Positions 8,156-17,038 of a stretch of 36,429 nt of DNA are shown in pieces. The position numbers and the translations under genes were made by a program. Each line of letters starts with the position of its first letter. The stretch's first letter is position 1. Location: the NCBI GenBank assembly GCA_004357475.1, contig SMWE01000094.1, positions 1-36,429 of the forward strand. Direction: 5' to 3'. Under the pieces are notes generated by a model. The model was given only the letters and a program-made list of their open reading frames with translations. It did not search any database and had not been told where the DNA came from. This DNA comes from Gammaproteobacteria bacterium. Its GTDB lineage: Bacteria; Pseudomonadota; Gammaproteobacteria; Steroidobacterales; Woeseiaceae.

Positions 8156-10210
8156 GTGAGCAGCACCACAACAAAAGGCCTGCAACACTGGCGCCAGGAG
8201 ACGGACAGCGACGGCATCGTCTGGTGGTGCATCGACAAAGCGGGCGCAGGCCCGAATGTACTTTCAGGAGAGGTGCTTCAGGAGCTGGTCAGTATGCTCG
8301 AGCCGCTGGAGCCTGATCCGCCGCGCGGCCTGGTTCTCTATTCAGGCAAGCGAAACGGCTTTGTCATGGGCGCGGATATCAATGAGTTTACAAGCATAGA
8401 TTCTGCGGACCAGGCTTATGAACTGATTCGTCTCGGTCAGCAGATCTTCGCCCGGCTGGAAGCATTGCGGTGTCCCACAGTTGCTGTCATTAATGGATTT
8501 GCGCTTGGCGGCGGTCTTGAACTTGCGCTGGCCTGTGACTACCGGCTTGCGTTACACAACAGGAAACCGATCATCGGACTACCGGAAGTACAGCTTGGCT
8601 TGCATCCCGGTTTCGGTGGCACTGTCCGTGCGGTGCAAATAGCCGGTGTACGCGCCGCGATGCAACTGATGTTGACCGGCAAGCCAATCACGGTTGAAAA
8701 AGCATTACGACAAAATCTGCTTGATCGCATTGCTGCGCCCGACAACTGGAAACAAGCTGCCCGTGAGATGATTGCGGCGAGAAATCGAAAGGCCAGAGCG
8801 CCGTTCGCCGAACGGCTGCTTAATCTTTTTTTCCTGCGACCGTTCATTGTCCGACTCCTGCAGAAGCAAGTCGCTGCGCGGGCAAGGAAGGAACACTACC
8901 CTGCTCCATACGCGATTATTGATCTCTGGGCGCAACACGGCGCCTCCACACGCACTGGCTACGATGCGGAGGCACGATCTTTTGCCAACCTGATGGTCGG
9001 CAGCACTTCGCGCAACCTGGTCCGTGTATTTTTTCTGCAGAACCGCCTGAAATCGCAGGGCAGCAAGCCACACAAGAGGATCGAACACGTGCATGTTGTC
9101 GGCGCCGGTGTCATGGGTGGTGATATCGCGGCCTGGTGCGCGTTGCGTGGCCTGAACGTTACCTTGCAGGATCGTAGCGCCGAATACATCGACCCGGCTC
9201 TCAGGCGGGCGGCCAGACTGTTTAATAAAAAAATTCCCGATGCCAATGAGCGGGCCGCCGCGACGGATCGCATACGGGCGGATGTCGAGGGTGACGGGGC
9301 AGCAGACGCCGATCTGATCATCGAGGCTATCTTTGAGGATCTCGAGGCCAAGCAGTCACTTTACCAGGCGCTGCAATCGTCCATGAAAGCGGGCGCGATT
9401 CTCGCCACGAATACCTCGAGCATCCGCCTTGAAGACCTGCGCACCGTCTTGCGTGCGCCTGATCGCTTCATTGGCCTGCACTTTTTCAATCCGGTCGCAG
9501 CCTTGCCGCTGGTCGAAGTCATTCGTTGTGACGACACGGTACAGGAGGTACTGGACTTAGGCCTTGCGTTCGTCAAAGGCATCGGCAAGTTTCCGCTGGT
9601 GTGTGCAAGCTCACCGGGATTCGTCGTTAACCGGCTTCTGGCACCCTACATGGCCGAAGCCATGCAGCTGGCAGAGTCCGGTGTACCACTCACGGCCATC
9701 GACAAGGCGGCGGTAGACTTCGGTATGCCGATGGGACCGGTCGAACTCCTGGACAGTGTCGGCATTGACGTTGCATTGCACGTAGCGCAGGTGCTCGGTG
9801 CGGCCTTCAACCGCCCGGTGCCAGCCAGGCTCGCCGGGATGGTGGAGAAGCAACAATTGGGTCGCAAGTCCGGCAGGGGCTTCTATGAATGGCAGGACGG
9901 CAAACCCGTTAAGCCACAGGAAGATGATCCGGACCTGCCGGCAGATATCGGTGACCGCCTGATATTGCCAATGCTCAACGAGGCGGTTGCCTGCCTGCAC
10001 GAAGGCATCGTGAGCGATGCCGACCTGCTCGATGCGGGGGTCATATTCGGCACCGGTTTCGCACCGTTCAGGGGCGGCCCATTGCATTACGCAAGGCACC
10101 GCGGCGTCAGCGAAATAATGCAGACCATGGAGCGCCTGGCGGCAGAGCTCGGCGATCGCTTCCGGCCCCATGAAGGATGGGCGGCATTGCAGGACCTTGC
10201 CGAATCGTGA
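8156..10210 (+). CDS. fadJ: Fatty-acid oxidation multienzyme (enoyl-CoA hydratase / 3-hydroxyacyl-CoA dehydrogenase), FadJ/FadB-like
   Basis: GTG start. N-terminal crotonase motifs (MGADINEF, ALGGGLELALACDYRLA, GLPEVQLGLHPGFGGT) and C-terminal 3HCDH motifs (VHVVGAGVMGGDIAAWCALRG, ATNTSSIRLEDL, RFIGLHFFNPVAALPLVEVI, GFVVNRLLAPYMAEA). Confidence 0.9.
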   Translation: MSSTTTKGLQHWRQETDSDGIVWWCIDKAGAGPNVLSGEVLQELVSMLEPLEPDPPRGLVLYSGKRNGFVMGADINEFTSIDSADQAYELIRLGQQIFARLEALRCPTVAVINGFALGGGLELALACDYRLALHNRKPIIGLPEVQLGLHPGFGGTVRAVQIAGVRAAMQLMLTGKPITVEKALRQNLLDRIAAPDNWKQAAREMIAARNRKARAPFAERLLNLFFLRPFIVRLLQKQVAARARKEHYPAPYAIIDLWAQHGASTRTGYDAEARSFANLMVGSTSRNLVRVFFLQNRLKSQGSKPHKRIEHVHVVGAGVMGGDIAAWCALRGLNVTLQDRSAEYIDPALRRAARLFNKKIPDANERAAATDRIRADVEGDGAADADLIIEAIFEDLEAKQSLYQALQSSMKAGAILATNTSSIRLEDLRTVLRAPDRFIGLHFFNPVAALPLVEVIRCDDTVQEVLDLGLAFVKGIGKFPLVCASSPGFVVNRLLAPYMAEAMQLAESGVPLTAIDKAAVDFGMPMGPVELLDSVGIDVALHVAQVLGAAFNRPVPARLAGMVEKQQLGRKSGRGFYEWQDGKPVKPQEDDPDLPADIGDRLILPMLNEAVACLHEGIVSDADLLDAGVIFGTGFAPFRGGPLHYARHRGVSEIMQTMERLAAELGDRFRPHEGWAALQDLAES

Positions 10211-10378
10211 CTTCCCTCCGGTCAGCATGTTGGTAAACTGTGCACCGCTTCTCGCTGGGCGAGCAATACTGTATCGGAAGCCAACAAATTGAAGGTAGAA
10301 TAAGGGCTTAGGGAGACTCGCAGACCTCGATCGGAACCTGCGACAAGAACGAAAATCGAGAGCATTGAAGGATGAGAA

Positions 10379-11422
10379 ATGACGGGTGAGCAGCTGGATA
10401 CAGAACTGCTCAGGACCTTTTCCCCACTGGATGGACTGAAGCGGGAAAACCTGGCTGCCCTTGCGAGGAAGGTGCAGATCCGTGAGCTGTCGCCTCAGCA
10501 ATTCCTGTTCAGGGAAGGCGACACGGAAAAACGCACCATGTACGTCGTGTCCGGTTCTCTCGAACTTATCTCCGATGGCAAGGTCGGGGAAATCATAAAG
10601 GGTGGCACCGCCGCCGCCCGTAATCCCGTCGCCGCAGTTTTCCCACGCCGTGTTTCTGCGCGCGCCCGCGACCGTGTTCAATACATTTCCATTGACAGTG
10701 ATCTGCTCGATGTAATGCTGACATGGGACCAGACCGGCTCCTACGAGGTCTCCGAATTGAACGACAAAGGCGGAGGGGATGGTGGCGACGACTGGATGAC
10801 GATGCTTTTGCAGACAAAAGCGTTCCACAAGATTCCGCCTGCCAACATCCAGGCGATTTTCATGCGTATGCAGCAGATAAATTACAAGACCGGCGATATC
10901 GTGTTGAAACAAGGCGCTGAGGGCGACTACTTCTACGTGCTGACCCGAGGCAGGTGTCTTGTTACGCGGGAAACACCACTGAACAAGGATGGCATCAAGC
11001 TCGCAGAACTGGGCGTCGGCGATACGTTTGGCGAAGAAGCACTGATCTCTGATGCGAAACGAAACGCGACCGTAACGATGACCACCGACGGCGCAGTCAT
11101 GCGACTCGGCAAGGATGACTTCAGGAACCTCCTGAATGAGCCAATGCTCGACTGGGTTTCAGTGAGCGAGGCGGAAGAAATCGTCAACAAAGGCGGATTG
11201 TGGCTGGATGTGCGTCTGCCCAGTGAGTTTGAAAATAGTCACAAGGAAGGCGCAATCAATATTCCCTTGTATTTCATGCGCCTGAAGATCAACGCGCTCG
11301 ATCAGGACAAGGAATATGTGTTGTGTTGCGATACCGGGCGGCGGAGTTCAGCAGGCGCTTATATCCTGAGCGAACGCGGTTACCAGGCCTACGTCCTTAA
11401 GGGCGGGATTAACGCAACCTGA
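10379..11422 (+). CDS. Two cyclic-nucleotide-binding-like domains fused to a C-terminal rhodanese domain
   Basis: First CNB-like region (LREEGDTEKRTMYVVSGSLELI type), second clearer CNB (GDIVLKQGAEGDYFYVLTRGRCLVTRE...LGVGDTFGEEALISDAKRNATVTM), then rhodanese (WLDVRLPSEFENSHKEGAINIPL...YVLCCDTGRRSSAGAYILSERGYQAYVLKGGI). Confidence 0.85.
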   Translation: MTGEQLDTELLRTFSPLDGLKRENLAALARKVQIRELSPQQFLFREGDTEKRTMYVVSGSLELISDGKVGEIIKGGTAAARNPVAAVFPRRVSARARDRVQYISIDSDLLDVMLTWDQTGSYEVSELNDKGGGDGGDDWMTMLLQTKAFHKIPPANIQAIFMRMQQINYKTGDIVLKQGAEGDYFYVLTRGRCLVTRETPLNKDGIKLAELGVGDTFGEEALISDAKRNATVTMTTDGAVMRLGKDDFRNLLNEPMLDWVSVSEAEEIVNKGGLWLDVRLPSEFENSHKEGAINIPLYFMRLKINALDQDKEYVLCCDTGRRSSAGAYILSERGYQAYVLKGGINAT

Positions 11423-11452
11423 TTACATCGTATGCGTGGGTTTATCCCCACC
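11422..11452 (-). repeat. Copy 1 of a near-identical 31-bp repeat; partial duplication of the pilZ-like 3' end
   Basis: attacatcgtatgcgtgggtttatccccacc vs 11536-11566 attacatggtgtgcgtgggtttatccccacc (29/31 identical). Reverse strand reads ...LGGDKPTHTM* as in the PilZ gene. Core GTGGG-TTTATC-CCCAC is an inverted repeat. Confidence 0.8.
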
Positions 11453-11535
11453 CAATTCGCCTGCCGGTATTCTAGAACGTGCCTGGTGGGTGCGAATTGA
11501 TCTTTAGTGCGGTTTCGAATAAGTATGACGAGCAA

Positions 11536-11566
11536 ATTACATGGTGTGCGTGGGTTTATCCCCACC
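11536..11566 (-). repeat. Copy 2 of the 31-bp repeat, coincident with the pilZ-like 3' end
   Basis: See copy 1 (11422-11452); contains the PilZ gene stop codon and C-terminal codons. Confidence 0.8.
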
Positions 11567-11875
11567 TAAAGCACCCGCCAGATAATTCTCGATCTTCTTC
11601 TGCGTATTGCCCTGGTCCTGGTCGCTGAACTGGACGCCGATGCCGGCTGTTCGTTTACCCTGCGCACCCTTCGGCGTCATCCAGATCACGGTGCCGGCAA
11701 CCGGAATCTTTTCGTCCTCGCCCATCAGGTTCAGCAGCATGAATACTTCATCCCCCAGCCGGTATGAGCTGTTGGTCGGGATAAACAAGCCGCCGTTGAT
11801 CACAAAGGGCATATACGCCAGGTACAGCGCACTTTTGTCTTTGATTGTTAGTGTCAGAAGTCCAGGTTTTGCCAT
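11537..11875 (-). CDS. pilZ: PilZ-domain protein of the tmk-holB-pilZ cluster type
   Basis: Start at MAKPGLLTL; LTLTIKDKSALYLAYMPFVINGGLFIPTNSSYRLGDEVFMLLNLMGEDEKIPVAGTVIWMTPKGAQGKRTAGIGVQF is a typical PilZ protein; located directly after holB. Confidence 0.9.
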   Translation of the reverse strand: MAKPGLLTLTIKDKSALYLAYMPFVINGGLFIPTNSSYRLGDEVFMLLNLMGEDEKIPVAGTVIWMTPKGAQGKRTAGIGVQFSDQDQGNTQKKIENYLAGALGGDKPTHTM

Positions 11876-11894
11876 TCGTATTACACTTTTCCCA

Positions 11895-12839
11895 CTACAT
11901 CTCCCGATGCGGCAAACCGCCGGCCCAATCAATCAGCAAGCTCTCGAGGGTAAGCTGGACATTGAATGAGCCCGCCGGCTGATCACGTAGTTTATTAATG
12001 ATATCTAGATAGCAGAAGAGATTTCGCCTGTCTATGCGTTGCAACACAGAATCACTGACACCCCCGCCCGGCATTGCTGCACGCCCACCAAAAATGCGCA
12101 ATATGCAGAGCTGCACCTGCCTGCACAGCCAGTTCAGAACGAATTCGGGCTCGTGTTTGGCCCAGCGTCCCGCAACCTCCAGAGGAGAAGCGTTGCACTC
12201 AGGCAGGGCGGCAAAATCCCTTGCCATCGTCTCCGTATCCTCCATCCGCGCCAGCGACTCTACCGCCGCCAGGGGCGCGTTACCGGCCGCCCGCAATGCC
12301 GCCGGCCAGCCGCTGGACACTTGCAGGCGATCCAGCCAGCTGAGACTTAAAGCCTCCGGGGGAAGTGCCACGCTGACCCGCTGACAGCGGCTTAAAATGG
12401 TTGCCGGCAAGCGCCCAAGCCGGTCGGCTACAAGAATCAGTAATGCATCACCCGGCGGCTCCTCGAGCGTCTTCAGAAGACTGTTTGCTGCAGCTGCCGT
12501 CATGGCATTCGCCGGATCAATGACCGCAACCTTTGCGCCACCCGCATAGCTCGTCAGGCTCAAGGCGGCAACCAGTTCGCGTATCTGCTCGATGCCAACC
12601 GCATGTTTGTCCTCGGGTGGCGAAAGCCATCGAAGATCTGCGTGTTCCGGGATGGTCAACGGGTATTGCGGCTCGGACCGCAGTTCACTCATGCCGAGCC
12701 GGCACCGGGCGAGCCAGGCCGCCGCACAGCGTTTACCGGTACCCTCTGCCCCAAGCAGCATGAGCGCGTGCGGCACGCGACCCTGCGCCACGCTTGCGCG
12801 CCAACCTTCCGTGAGTTGATTTAGCCATGGCATTTCCAT
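11895..12839 (-). CDS. holB: DNA polymerase III subunit delta'
   Basis: GRVPHALMLLGAEGTGKRCAAAWLARCRLG, IEQIRELVAALSLTSYAGGAKVAVIDPANAMTAAAANSLLKTLEEPPGDALLILVADRLGRLPATILSRCQ. Confidence 0.9.
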   Translation of the reverse strand: MEMPWLNQLTEGWRASVAQGRVPHALMLLGAEGTGKRCAAAWLARCRLGMSELRSEPQYPLTIPEHADLRWLSPPEDKHAVGIEQIRELVAALSLTSYAGGAKVAVIDPANAMTAAAANSLLKTLEEPPGDALLILVADRLGRLPATILSRCQRVSVALPPEALSLSWLDRLQVSSGWPAALRAAGNAPLAAVESLARMEDTETMARDFAALPECNASPLEVAGRWAKHEPEFVLNWLCRQVQLCILRIFGGRAAMPGGGVSDSVLQRIDRRNLFCYLDIINKLRDQPAGSFNVQLTLESLLIDWAGGLPHREM

Positions 12840-12842
12840 AAC

Positions 12843-12860
12843 TTTTATAAGCTTATAAAA
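12843..12860. promoter_or_regulatory. Perfect 18-bp AT-rich palindrome in the tmk-holB gap
   Basis: TTTTATAAGCTTATAAAA is its own reverse complement and sits in a 26-nt gap just upstream of the holB start. Confidence 0.4.
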
Positions 12861-12865
12861 CTCTC

Positions 12866-13498
12866 TTAATCTATACTATTACCAAGAAGCCGGTTGATTT
12901 CAAGCTTGATCGCGGCCTGAACCTGCTCAAGTTCCCGGCTCGCGTCAATCACCGCAAAACGCTCCGGTTCCGCGGCCGCCAGCCCCAGGTAGCCATCCCG
13001 CACCCGCTGATAGAAACCGGCGTCTTGTGAATCCAGGCGGTCAGCCTCACCGCGTTTCTCCGCTCTTGCCATGCCGAGTTCCACCGGTGCGTCGAGCAGC
13101 AGGGTCAGGTCCGGCTGCAGGTCTTCCTGCACCCAGTCTGCCATCAGATTGATGCGTTCAAGGCCCAAACCACGCCCGTGTCCCTGGTAGGCGCGACTGG
13201 CATCGGTGAACCGATCGCAAACAACCCACTGCCCGGCAACAAGTGCCGGCCGTATTGTATTGCTGATGTGCAGCGATCGCGAGGCGAAAAACAACAGTAA
13301 CTCGGCAATATCCGGCAACGGCTCCGCGCCATGCTCAAGCAGCATTTGACGAATGCGCTCAGCCATCGGCGTGCCACCGGGCTCCCTGGTCCGCAGTACG
13401 GTAAAGCCCTTTTTTTCGATGATGGAGGACAGAAAATCGATATTGGTCGACTTGCCAACGCCCTCGATGCCCTCCACTGTGACGAATTTGCCGCGCAT
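12866..13498 (-). CDS. tmk: Thymidylate kinase
   Basis: MRGKFVTVEGIEGVGKSTNIDFL, LRTREPGGTPMAERIR, VVCDRFTDASRAYQGHGRGL. ATG at 13498 preferred over GTG at 13504. Confidence 0.92.
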   Translation of the reverse strand: MRGKFVTVEGIEGVGKSTNIDFLSSIIEKKGFTVLRTREPGGTPMAERIRQMLLEHGAEPLPDIAELLLFFASRSLHISNTIRPALVAGQWVVCDRFTDASRAYQGHGRGLGLERINLMADWVQEDLQPDLTLLLDAPVELGMARAEKRGEADRLDSQDAGFYQRVRDGYLGLAAAEPERFAVIDASRELEQVQAAIKLEINRLLGNSID

Positions 13499-13500
13499 CC

Positions 13501-14541
13501 TCACTGGCCTCTCGCATTATCGCGTGACGCTCGCTGACGCCGGAGGTATTCCCGCACGGCAATATCATGTTCGGCCTTGGTATCGGAGAACTTGTGACTG
13601 CCATCGCCCAGGCCGCTTGCCACGAAATACAGCGCCGAGCCTGCGGCCGGCTGCAGCGCCGCATTGATTGCCGCCCTTCCTGGCAAGGCGATCGGAGTCG
13701 GCGGCAAACCACCTCGCGTGTAGGTGTTATAGGGGGTGTCGGTCCGCAAATCCCGGCGCGTCAAATTACCGTTGAAGTCGACACCAATGCCGTAAATCAC
13801 CGTTGGATCGGTTTGCAGGCGCATGCGCTGCTGGAGCCGGCGTGTAAAAACACCGGCAATTCTCGGCCTTTCGGCGGCCAGCGCAGTTTCTTTTTCAACG
13901 ATCGATGCAAGGATCAGTGCCTCGTAAGGGCTCGTAATTGGCAGATTTTGGTCCCGCTCCTGCCATTCCGCGGCCAGCGTCTCCTGCATCAACGTGAACG
14001 CCTGCCTGAGGATATCAACGCCGGTGGTGCCCTTTGGATAGCGATAGGTTTCCGGCAAAAACAGCCCTTCGGGATGTTGCGCCGCGGCGGCAAACGAATT
14101 GAGTATGGCCGGCCAGTCCTCATAGTCGATGCTGACGTCCACCGTATCATTCTCAATCAGCGCCGTGATCAGATGGCGAAAGGTCCACCCCTCGACAATA
14201 GTGAACGAATAGAGCGCTACATCACCATCCACGAACATTTGCAGCAATTGCCGCGGCGTGGTGCCGGCGTCGATCAGGTATTCACCGGCGTGTACCGCTG
14301 CTGCCTGGTCGGTCAGCCGCGCGTACCAGCGAAACCAGCCGGGATGCTCAATGTAGCCATGTCCCGCCAGGTCCCGGCTGATCGAGGCAAATGCACTGCC
14401 GGCGGGGATCTCGAAGACCACCGAGTCATCCGGTATCGCCAGCGCGGAATTCAGGAACTGACTGACCTGCAGTCCCAGCACGGCAGCGCCAAGCGCTACT
14501 GCAGCGAGAACGCTGATAACAGCCAGGATGAGACGATTCAC
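13501..14541 (-). CDS. mltG: Endolytic murein transglycosylase MltG (YceG-like)
   Basis: IPAGSAFASISRDLAGHGYI, YEALILASIVEKETALAAERPRIAGVFTRRLQQRMRLQTDPTVIYGIG, YNTYTRGGLPPTPIALPGRAAINAALQPA. Confidence 0.92.
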   Translation of the reverse strand: MNRLILAVISVLAAVALGAAVLGLQVSQFLNSALAIPDDSVVFEIPAGSAFASISRDLAGHGYIEHPGWFRWYARLTDQAAAVHAGEYLIDAGTTPRQLLQMFVDGDVALYSFTIVEGWTFRHLITALIENDTVDVSIDYEDWPAILNSFAAAAQHPEGLFLPETYRYPKGTTGVDILRQAFTLMQETLAAEWQERDQNLPITSPYEALILASIVEKETALAAERPRIAGVFTRRLQQRMRLQTDPTVIYGIGVDFNGNLTRRDLRTDTPYNTYTRGGLPPTPIALPGRAAINAALQPAAGSALYFVASGLGDGSHKFSDTKAEHDIAVREYLRRQRASRDNARGQ

Positions 14542-14570
14542 GGGCGGTTCAACGCTCTTTACCCCCGGAA

Positions 14571-15812
14571 TCAGTCGACTGCCCGAAAGATCAGGCTGGC
14601 GTTGGTGCCGCCAAATCCGAATGAATTCGAGATGACTGTTTTGACATCCGCTTCACGCGCCGTGTGCGGGATGTAATCCAGATCGCACTCCGGGTCCGGA
14701 TGGTCAAGATTAATCGTCGGCGGCATCACCTGATCGCGAATTGCCAGGATTGAGAATATTGCCTCAACTGCACCGGCAGCACCGAGTAAATGCCCGGTAC
14801 AGGATTTCGTGGAACTGATCGCCAGGCTGTGTGCGGAATCGCCAAACGCCCTTTTGATCGCAATCGTTTCGCCGATGTCACCAACCGGCGTACTGGTGCC
14901 ATGAGCATTCAAATAGTCGATGTCCGCCGGGTTGAGCTTCGCGTCATTCATTGCCGCAACCATACACTGGCGTGCGCCCTCGCCATCCGCAGCCGGCGAG
15001 GTGATGTGGTAAGCGTCGCTACTCATACCAAAGCCGATCATTTCTGCGTAAATCCGCGCATTGCGTGCTTTGGCGTGCTCAAGTTCTTCGAGCACGACGC
15101 ACCCTGCCCCGTTACTGAGGACGAACCCGTCACGATCTTTGTCGAACGGCCTGCTGGCCTTCTCCGGTTCATCGTTACGCGTTGACATGGCCCTGGCCGA
15201 ACAAAAACCGCCAACCGCAAGCGGTGTCGTTGCATATTCGGCACCACCGGCGAGCATGACGTCGGCATCACCATGCATAACACTCCTGGCCGCGACACCG
15301 ATGCAATGCGTGGAAGTCGCACAGGCCGAAACGACAGAAAGATTCGGGCCGGTGATTTTTTGCAGGATGCTGATGTTTCCGGACACCATGTTGATGATGC
15401 TGCCAGGAATGAAAAATGGTGAGACCTTGCGCGATCCACCGGCTAGAAACTTGTTGTGATTTTCCTCGATGGTCGCGAGTCCACCAATACCGGCGCCCAT
15501 CGCAACACCAATGCGATGCCGATTTTCATCAGTGACTTCAAGACCGGAATCGCGCATCGCATCGACACTCGAGGCGATGCCGTAGTGCATGAAAATATCC
15601 ATGCGCCGGGCATCTTTCTTTGGCAGATATTCGGTGACATCAAAGTCCGTTATGGTTCCCGCAATTTGCGTTGTAAACGTACTGACATCGAAGTCCTTGA
15701 GTTTGCGAAGGCCGCACCTGCCCTCACAGACATTTTGCCAGGCAGTTTCGATTTGGTTACCAACCGGGGAAACAATTCCCATACCGGTAATGACGACACG
15801 TCGCTTACTCAA
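14571..15812 (-). CDS. fabF: 3-oxoacyl-ACP synthase II
   Basis: RRVVITGMGIVSPVGN, VVSACATSTHCIGVAARSVMHGDADVMLAGGAE, NAHGTSTPVGDIGET, STKSCTGHLLGAAGAVEAIFS, NSFGFGGTNASLIF. Confidence 0.95.
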   Translation of the reverse strand: MSKRRVVITGMGIVSPVGNQIETAWQNVCEGRCGLRKLKDFDVSTFTTQIAGTITDFDVTEYLPKKDARRMDIFMHYGIASSVDAMRDSGLEVTDENRHRIGVAMGAGIGGLATIEENHNKFLAGGSRKVSPFFIPGSIINMVSGNISILQKITGPNLSVVSACATSTHCIGVAARSVMHGDADVMLAGGAEYATTPLAVGGFCSARAMSTRNDEPEKASRPFDKDRDGFVLSNGAGCVVLEELEHAKARNARIYAEMIGFGMSSDAYHITSPAADGEGARQCMVAAMNDAKLNPADIDYLNAHGTSTPVGDIGETIAIKRAFGDSAHSLAISSTKSCTGHLLGAAGAVEAIFSILAIRDQVMPPTINLDHPDPECDLDYIPHTAREADVKTVISNSFGFGGTNASLIFRAVD

Positions 15813-15903
15813 GAGATTATCCGGGTGGTTGCGGCAGAACTGCCATCATCGAAGAACGAATTTGAAAAGTTAGCGCAGTGCCCATCCACTGCACCAACCT
15901 GAA

Positions 15904-16146
15904 CTACGAATCGCTTTGACGAGCGCTAACGAAATCGATTGCCTGTTGCACCGTGGTGATCTTTTCGGCGTCTTCGTCGGGAATCTCGGTTTCGAATTCC
16001 TCTTCCAGCGCCATGACGAGTTCAACTGTGTCCAGAGAGTCGGCACCAAGGTCGTCAACAAACGATGCATTGTTCGTAACCTCTTCTTCCTTAACGCCCA
16101 GTTGCTCGGCAACGATGCTTTTAACCTGTTCTTCAATACTGCTCAT
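15904..16146 (-). CDS. acpP: Acyl carrier protein
   Basis: [73 protein letters not shown]; phosphopantetheine site DSL. Confidence 0.97.
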   Translation of the reverse strand: MSSIEEQVKSIVAEQLGVKEEEVTNNASFVDDLGADSLDTVELVMALEEEFETEIPDEDAEKITTVQQAIDFVSARQSDS

Positions 16147-16281
16147 AGTGATCGCTTCTCCTCAGAAGAGAAATCTGAAATCTGTAAGTCCTTGATATTT
16201 AGGGCCAGACCCATTCGTGGGACGATATTGTATGTGAATCCTATTGGGCAATCTACAGGCGGGTGCGCTATTTTTATGGCG

Positions 16282-17037
16282 TTAATCCATCAGCAGGCCG
16301 CCGTTGACGTGCAGGGTTTCACCAGTGATATAGGCCGCCGCGTCCGAGGCCAGAAACGCCACCGAATCGGCAATCTCCTGGGCCTCACCGAGCCTCCCCA
16401 GCGGTACCTGGACCAGCATCGCCGCCCGCTGCGCCGCCGCCAGGACCCGCGTCATGTCGGTGTCGATAAAACCCGGCGCAACGACGTTGACGGTGATGTT
16501 CCTGGAACTAATCTCCCTGGCCAGCGATTTGGAGAAGCCAATTATGCCTGCCTTGGCGGCGGCGTAATTCGCCTGGCCAGGATTGCCCATGATGCCGACG
16601 ACCGAGGCGATGTTAATGATCCGTCCGTGCCTGGCTTTCATCATGCCGCGCAGGCATGCCTTGCAAACGCGGTAAACGCCGGACAGGTTTGTTGACAGCA
16701 CCGCATCCCAATCGTCTGCTTTCATTCTCATCAGCAGATTGTCACGCGTAATTCCCGCATTATTGACGACAATTGTCGGCGCGCCTTCGTTGCTTTGAAT
16801 ATCGCTGATCAGTTTTTGTACCGATTCATCGCTCGCGACGTCGAGCACGGCGCCCCGGTTGTCAGCACCCAATGCTTCGGTAATCGAGGCGGCGCCACCC
16901 TCGGTGGTCGCCGTACCAACGACGGTCGCACCCGCAGCTGCAAGCGTCGCCGCAATCGCGGCGCCAATACCGCGCGAGGCGCCGGTCACCAGCGCAAGCT
17001 GCCCGCGCAACATGTCCTTCGAATATATGCCACTCAT
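16282..17037 (-). CDS. fabG: 3-oxoacyl-ACP reductase
   Basis: LVTGASRGIGAAIAATLA, VNNAGITRDNLLMRMK, IINIASVVGIMGNPGQANYAAAKAGIIGFSKSLAREISSRNITVNVVAPGFIDTDMT. Confidence 0.95.
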   Translation of the reverse strand: MSGIYSKDMLRGQLALVTGASRGIGAAIAATLAAAGATVVGTATTEGGAASITEALGADNRGAVLDVASDESVQKLISDIQSNEGAPTIVVNNAGITRDNLLMRMKADDWDAVLSTNLSGVYRVCKACLRGMMKARHGRIINIASVVGIMGNPGQANYAAAKAGIIGFSKSLAREISSRNITVNVVAPGFIDTDMTRVLAAAQRAAMLVQVPLGRLGEAQEIADSVAFLASDAAAYITGETLHVNGGLLMD

Positions 17038-17038
17038 G

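Noticed and set aside
9611-10912. 433-aa minus-strand ORF spanning the fadJ-like 3' end and the CNB-rhodanese 5' end
   Set aside because: Overlaps two well-supported coding genes antisense; no family motifs.
13567-14676. 369-aa plus-strand ORF opposite mltG
   Set aside because: Shadow ORF; mltG on the minus strand has clear motifs.
15916-16695. 259-aa plus-strand ORF opposite acpP and fabG
   Set aside because: Antisense to two unambiguous housekeeping genes.
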